Positions 6,799 to 7,296 of a stretch of DNA of 7,296 bases are shown here, piece by piece. Under the pieces are notes generated by a model that did not search any database, had not been told where the DNA came from, and worked only from the letters and a program-made list of their open reading frames with translations. Each line of letters opens with the position of its first letter. The stretch's first letter is position 1. The position numbers were made by a program, and so were the translations under genes. Location: assembly GCA_002726925.1 (NCBI GenBank), contig PBTJ01000132.1:1-7296 (forward strand), read 5' to 3'. Source of the stretch: Gammaproteobacteria bacterium. Lineage in GTDB: Bacteria; Pseudomonadota; Gammaproteobacteria; Pseudomonadales; Azotimanducaceae.

Positions 6799-7049
6799 AT
6801 CGCCCGATCGAGACTGAGCGTCGCGCGCCCAGAAACAGTGCCAGCCAAGCCCATCACGCCCAGTCATTGAACGATGCTCGGAGCCTTCGAATCCCTGCGC
6901 ATAACAGCATCTTGGCGAAAACGCTCGAAAATCACTCAAAACGCGGGAAAAGCAGCTCTGGCGCACCTTTTTTTTCGATCCAGTCGGACATAAGGGTAGC
7001 TGGAATGAAAATTGCTTCCCGAAAGTGGCAAGCCTTTGCCGCTGTTTGC

Positions 7050-7069
7050 CAAAACTGCAGCAAGTTTTG
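7050..7069. promoter_or_regulatory. Perfect 7-bp inverted repeat upstream of the TonB receptor gene
   Basis: CAAAACT (7050-7056) and AGTTTTG (7063-7069) are exact reverse complements separated by GCAGCA. The site ends 39 bases before the receptor start, fitting either a regulator-binding dyad or a small leader hairpin. No T-run follows it, so a terminator is unlikely. Confidence 0.4.
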
Positions 7070-7108
7070 TACCCGAAAATTCATAAGGAACATTTACTGG
7101 AGAACGGA

Positions 7109-7296
7109 ATGAGAAGCAAAACCAAAATTGCCCGCGATAGTGACGCTAAAGATGTCACTCGTTTCAGCACGTTAGCAATGTTTCGCAAAGCGATTGCGAG
7201 TCTTTGCGCTGGCGCACTTCTGCTGCCATTAGCGCTCACATCAGGCCCGGTATTGGCCGAGTCTGAAGAGGTCATTGAAGAAGTCGTTGTGACTGG
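7109..7296 (+). CDS. TonB-dependent receptor, N-terminus (partial, continues beyond right edge)
   Basis: The first 62 complete codons of an outer-membrane TonB-dependent receptor. A GGAG site (7099-7102) lies 6 bases before the ATG at 7109, fixing the start. Residues 1-24 are a polar, basic extension, then FRKAIASLCAGALLLPLALTSG forms the hydrophobic signal core, with cleavage most likely after VLA (residue 50). The mature protein begins ESEEVIEEVVVTG, whose EEVVVTG is a typical TonB-box-like sequence leading into the plug domain. The plug and beta-barrel are outside the window, so the ligand class cannot be judged. An alternative start at M24 would give a more usual signal peptide length, but has no ribosome binding site. 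The gene is divergent from the secreted unknown protein and near the enzyme operon, suggesting uptake of its substrate. Confidence 0.88.
   Translation, partial: MRSKTKIARDSDAKDVTRFSTLAMFRKAIASLCAGALLLPLALTSGPVLAESEEVIEEVVVT

Larger units (their letters stand above)
6751..7108. other. Divergent spacer between the secreted protein gene and the TonB receptor gene
   Basis: These 358 bases carry a putative promoter with an overlapping dyad near the minus-strand gene (6770-6798) and a perfect inverted repeat near the receptor gene (7050-7069). The middle (about 6800-7040) holds a run of eight T at 6968-6975 and open frames on both strands without ribosome binding sites or protein-like features. 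I see no RNA gene or mobile element in it. Confidence 0.6.

Noticed and set aside
6751..6966. 72-residue N-terminal extension of the secreted protein.
   Set aside because: It would place the signal peptide internally and cover the putative promoter; composition is Cys/Arg-rich and not family-like.
6968..6975. Run of eight T as part of an intrinsic terminator.
   Set aside because: No GC-rich stem precedes it and no gene ends nearby on the plus strand.
6867..7112. Plus-strand open frame of 81 codons upstream of the TonB receptor.
   Set aside because: No ribosome binding site at its start, no recognisable pattern, and it overlaps the receptor start and its ribosome binding site.

Overview
The window looks like part of a proteobacterial chromosome, most likely from a marine or aquatic gammaproteobacterium. 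This is an inference from three things: a TonB-dependent receptor with an 'EEVVVTG' box, a divergent secreted protein of a type I associate with such receptors, and moderate-to-high GC codon use with GGAG-type ribosome binding sites. No rRNA, tRNA, CRISPR array, insertion sequence or phage gene is visible.

Left part (minus strand): a DUF1330-type small protein (449-889) is followed, after an 89-base gap, by the 5' two-fifths or less of an MFS transporter (1-359, running off the left edge). A 275-base divergent spacer (890-1164) separates them from the central operon and contains a strong hairpin.

Centre (plus strand, 1165-5656): four closely packed genes, probably one transcript. They are a CmcJ/NvfI-family Fe(II)/2-oxoglutarate-type oxidoreductase with a long N-terminal region, an inosine-uridine-type nucleoside hydrolase (53-base gap), a Cys-type sulfatase (start codon overlapping the previous stop as ATGA) and a phytanoyl-CoA-dioxygenase-family Fe(II)/2OG enzyme (15-base gap). 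None has an evident signal peptide. The set therefore looks like a cytoplasmic tailoring or dismantling route for a small molecule, combining two oxygenases of different families, an N-ribosyl-type hydrolase and a sulfate-ester hydrolase. The substrate cannot be read from the sequence.

Right part: convergent to the operon (29-base gap) is a secreted conserved protein of unknown function (5686-6750, minus strand). It is divergent from the start of a TonB-dependent receptor (7109 to the right edge, plus strand). The 358-base spacer between them has a sigma70-like promoter with an overlapping dyad for the secreted gene, and a perfect 7-bp inverted repeat 39 bases before the receptor start.

A reasonable working model is a nutrient-scavenging locus: the receptor brings a compound through the outer membrane, the MFS protein moves it or a product across the inner membrane, and the operon enzymes process it inside. 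The enzyme families are well supported; the joint pathway is a hypothesis.
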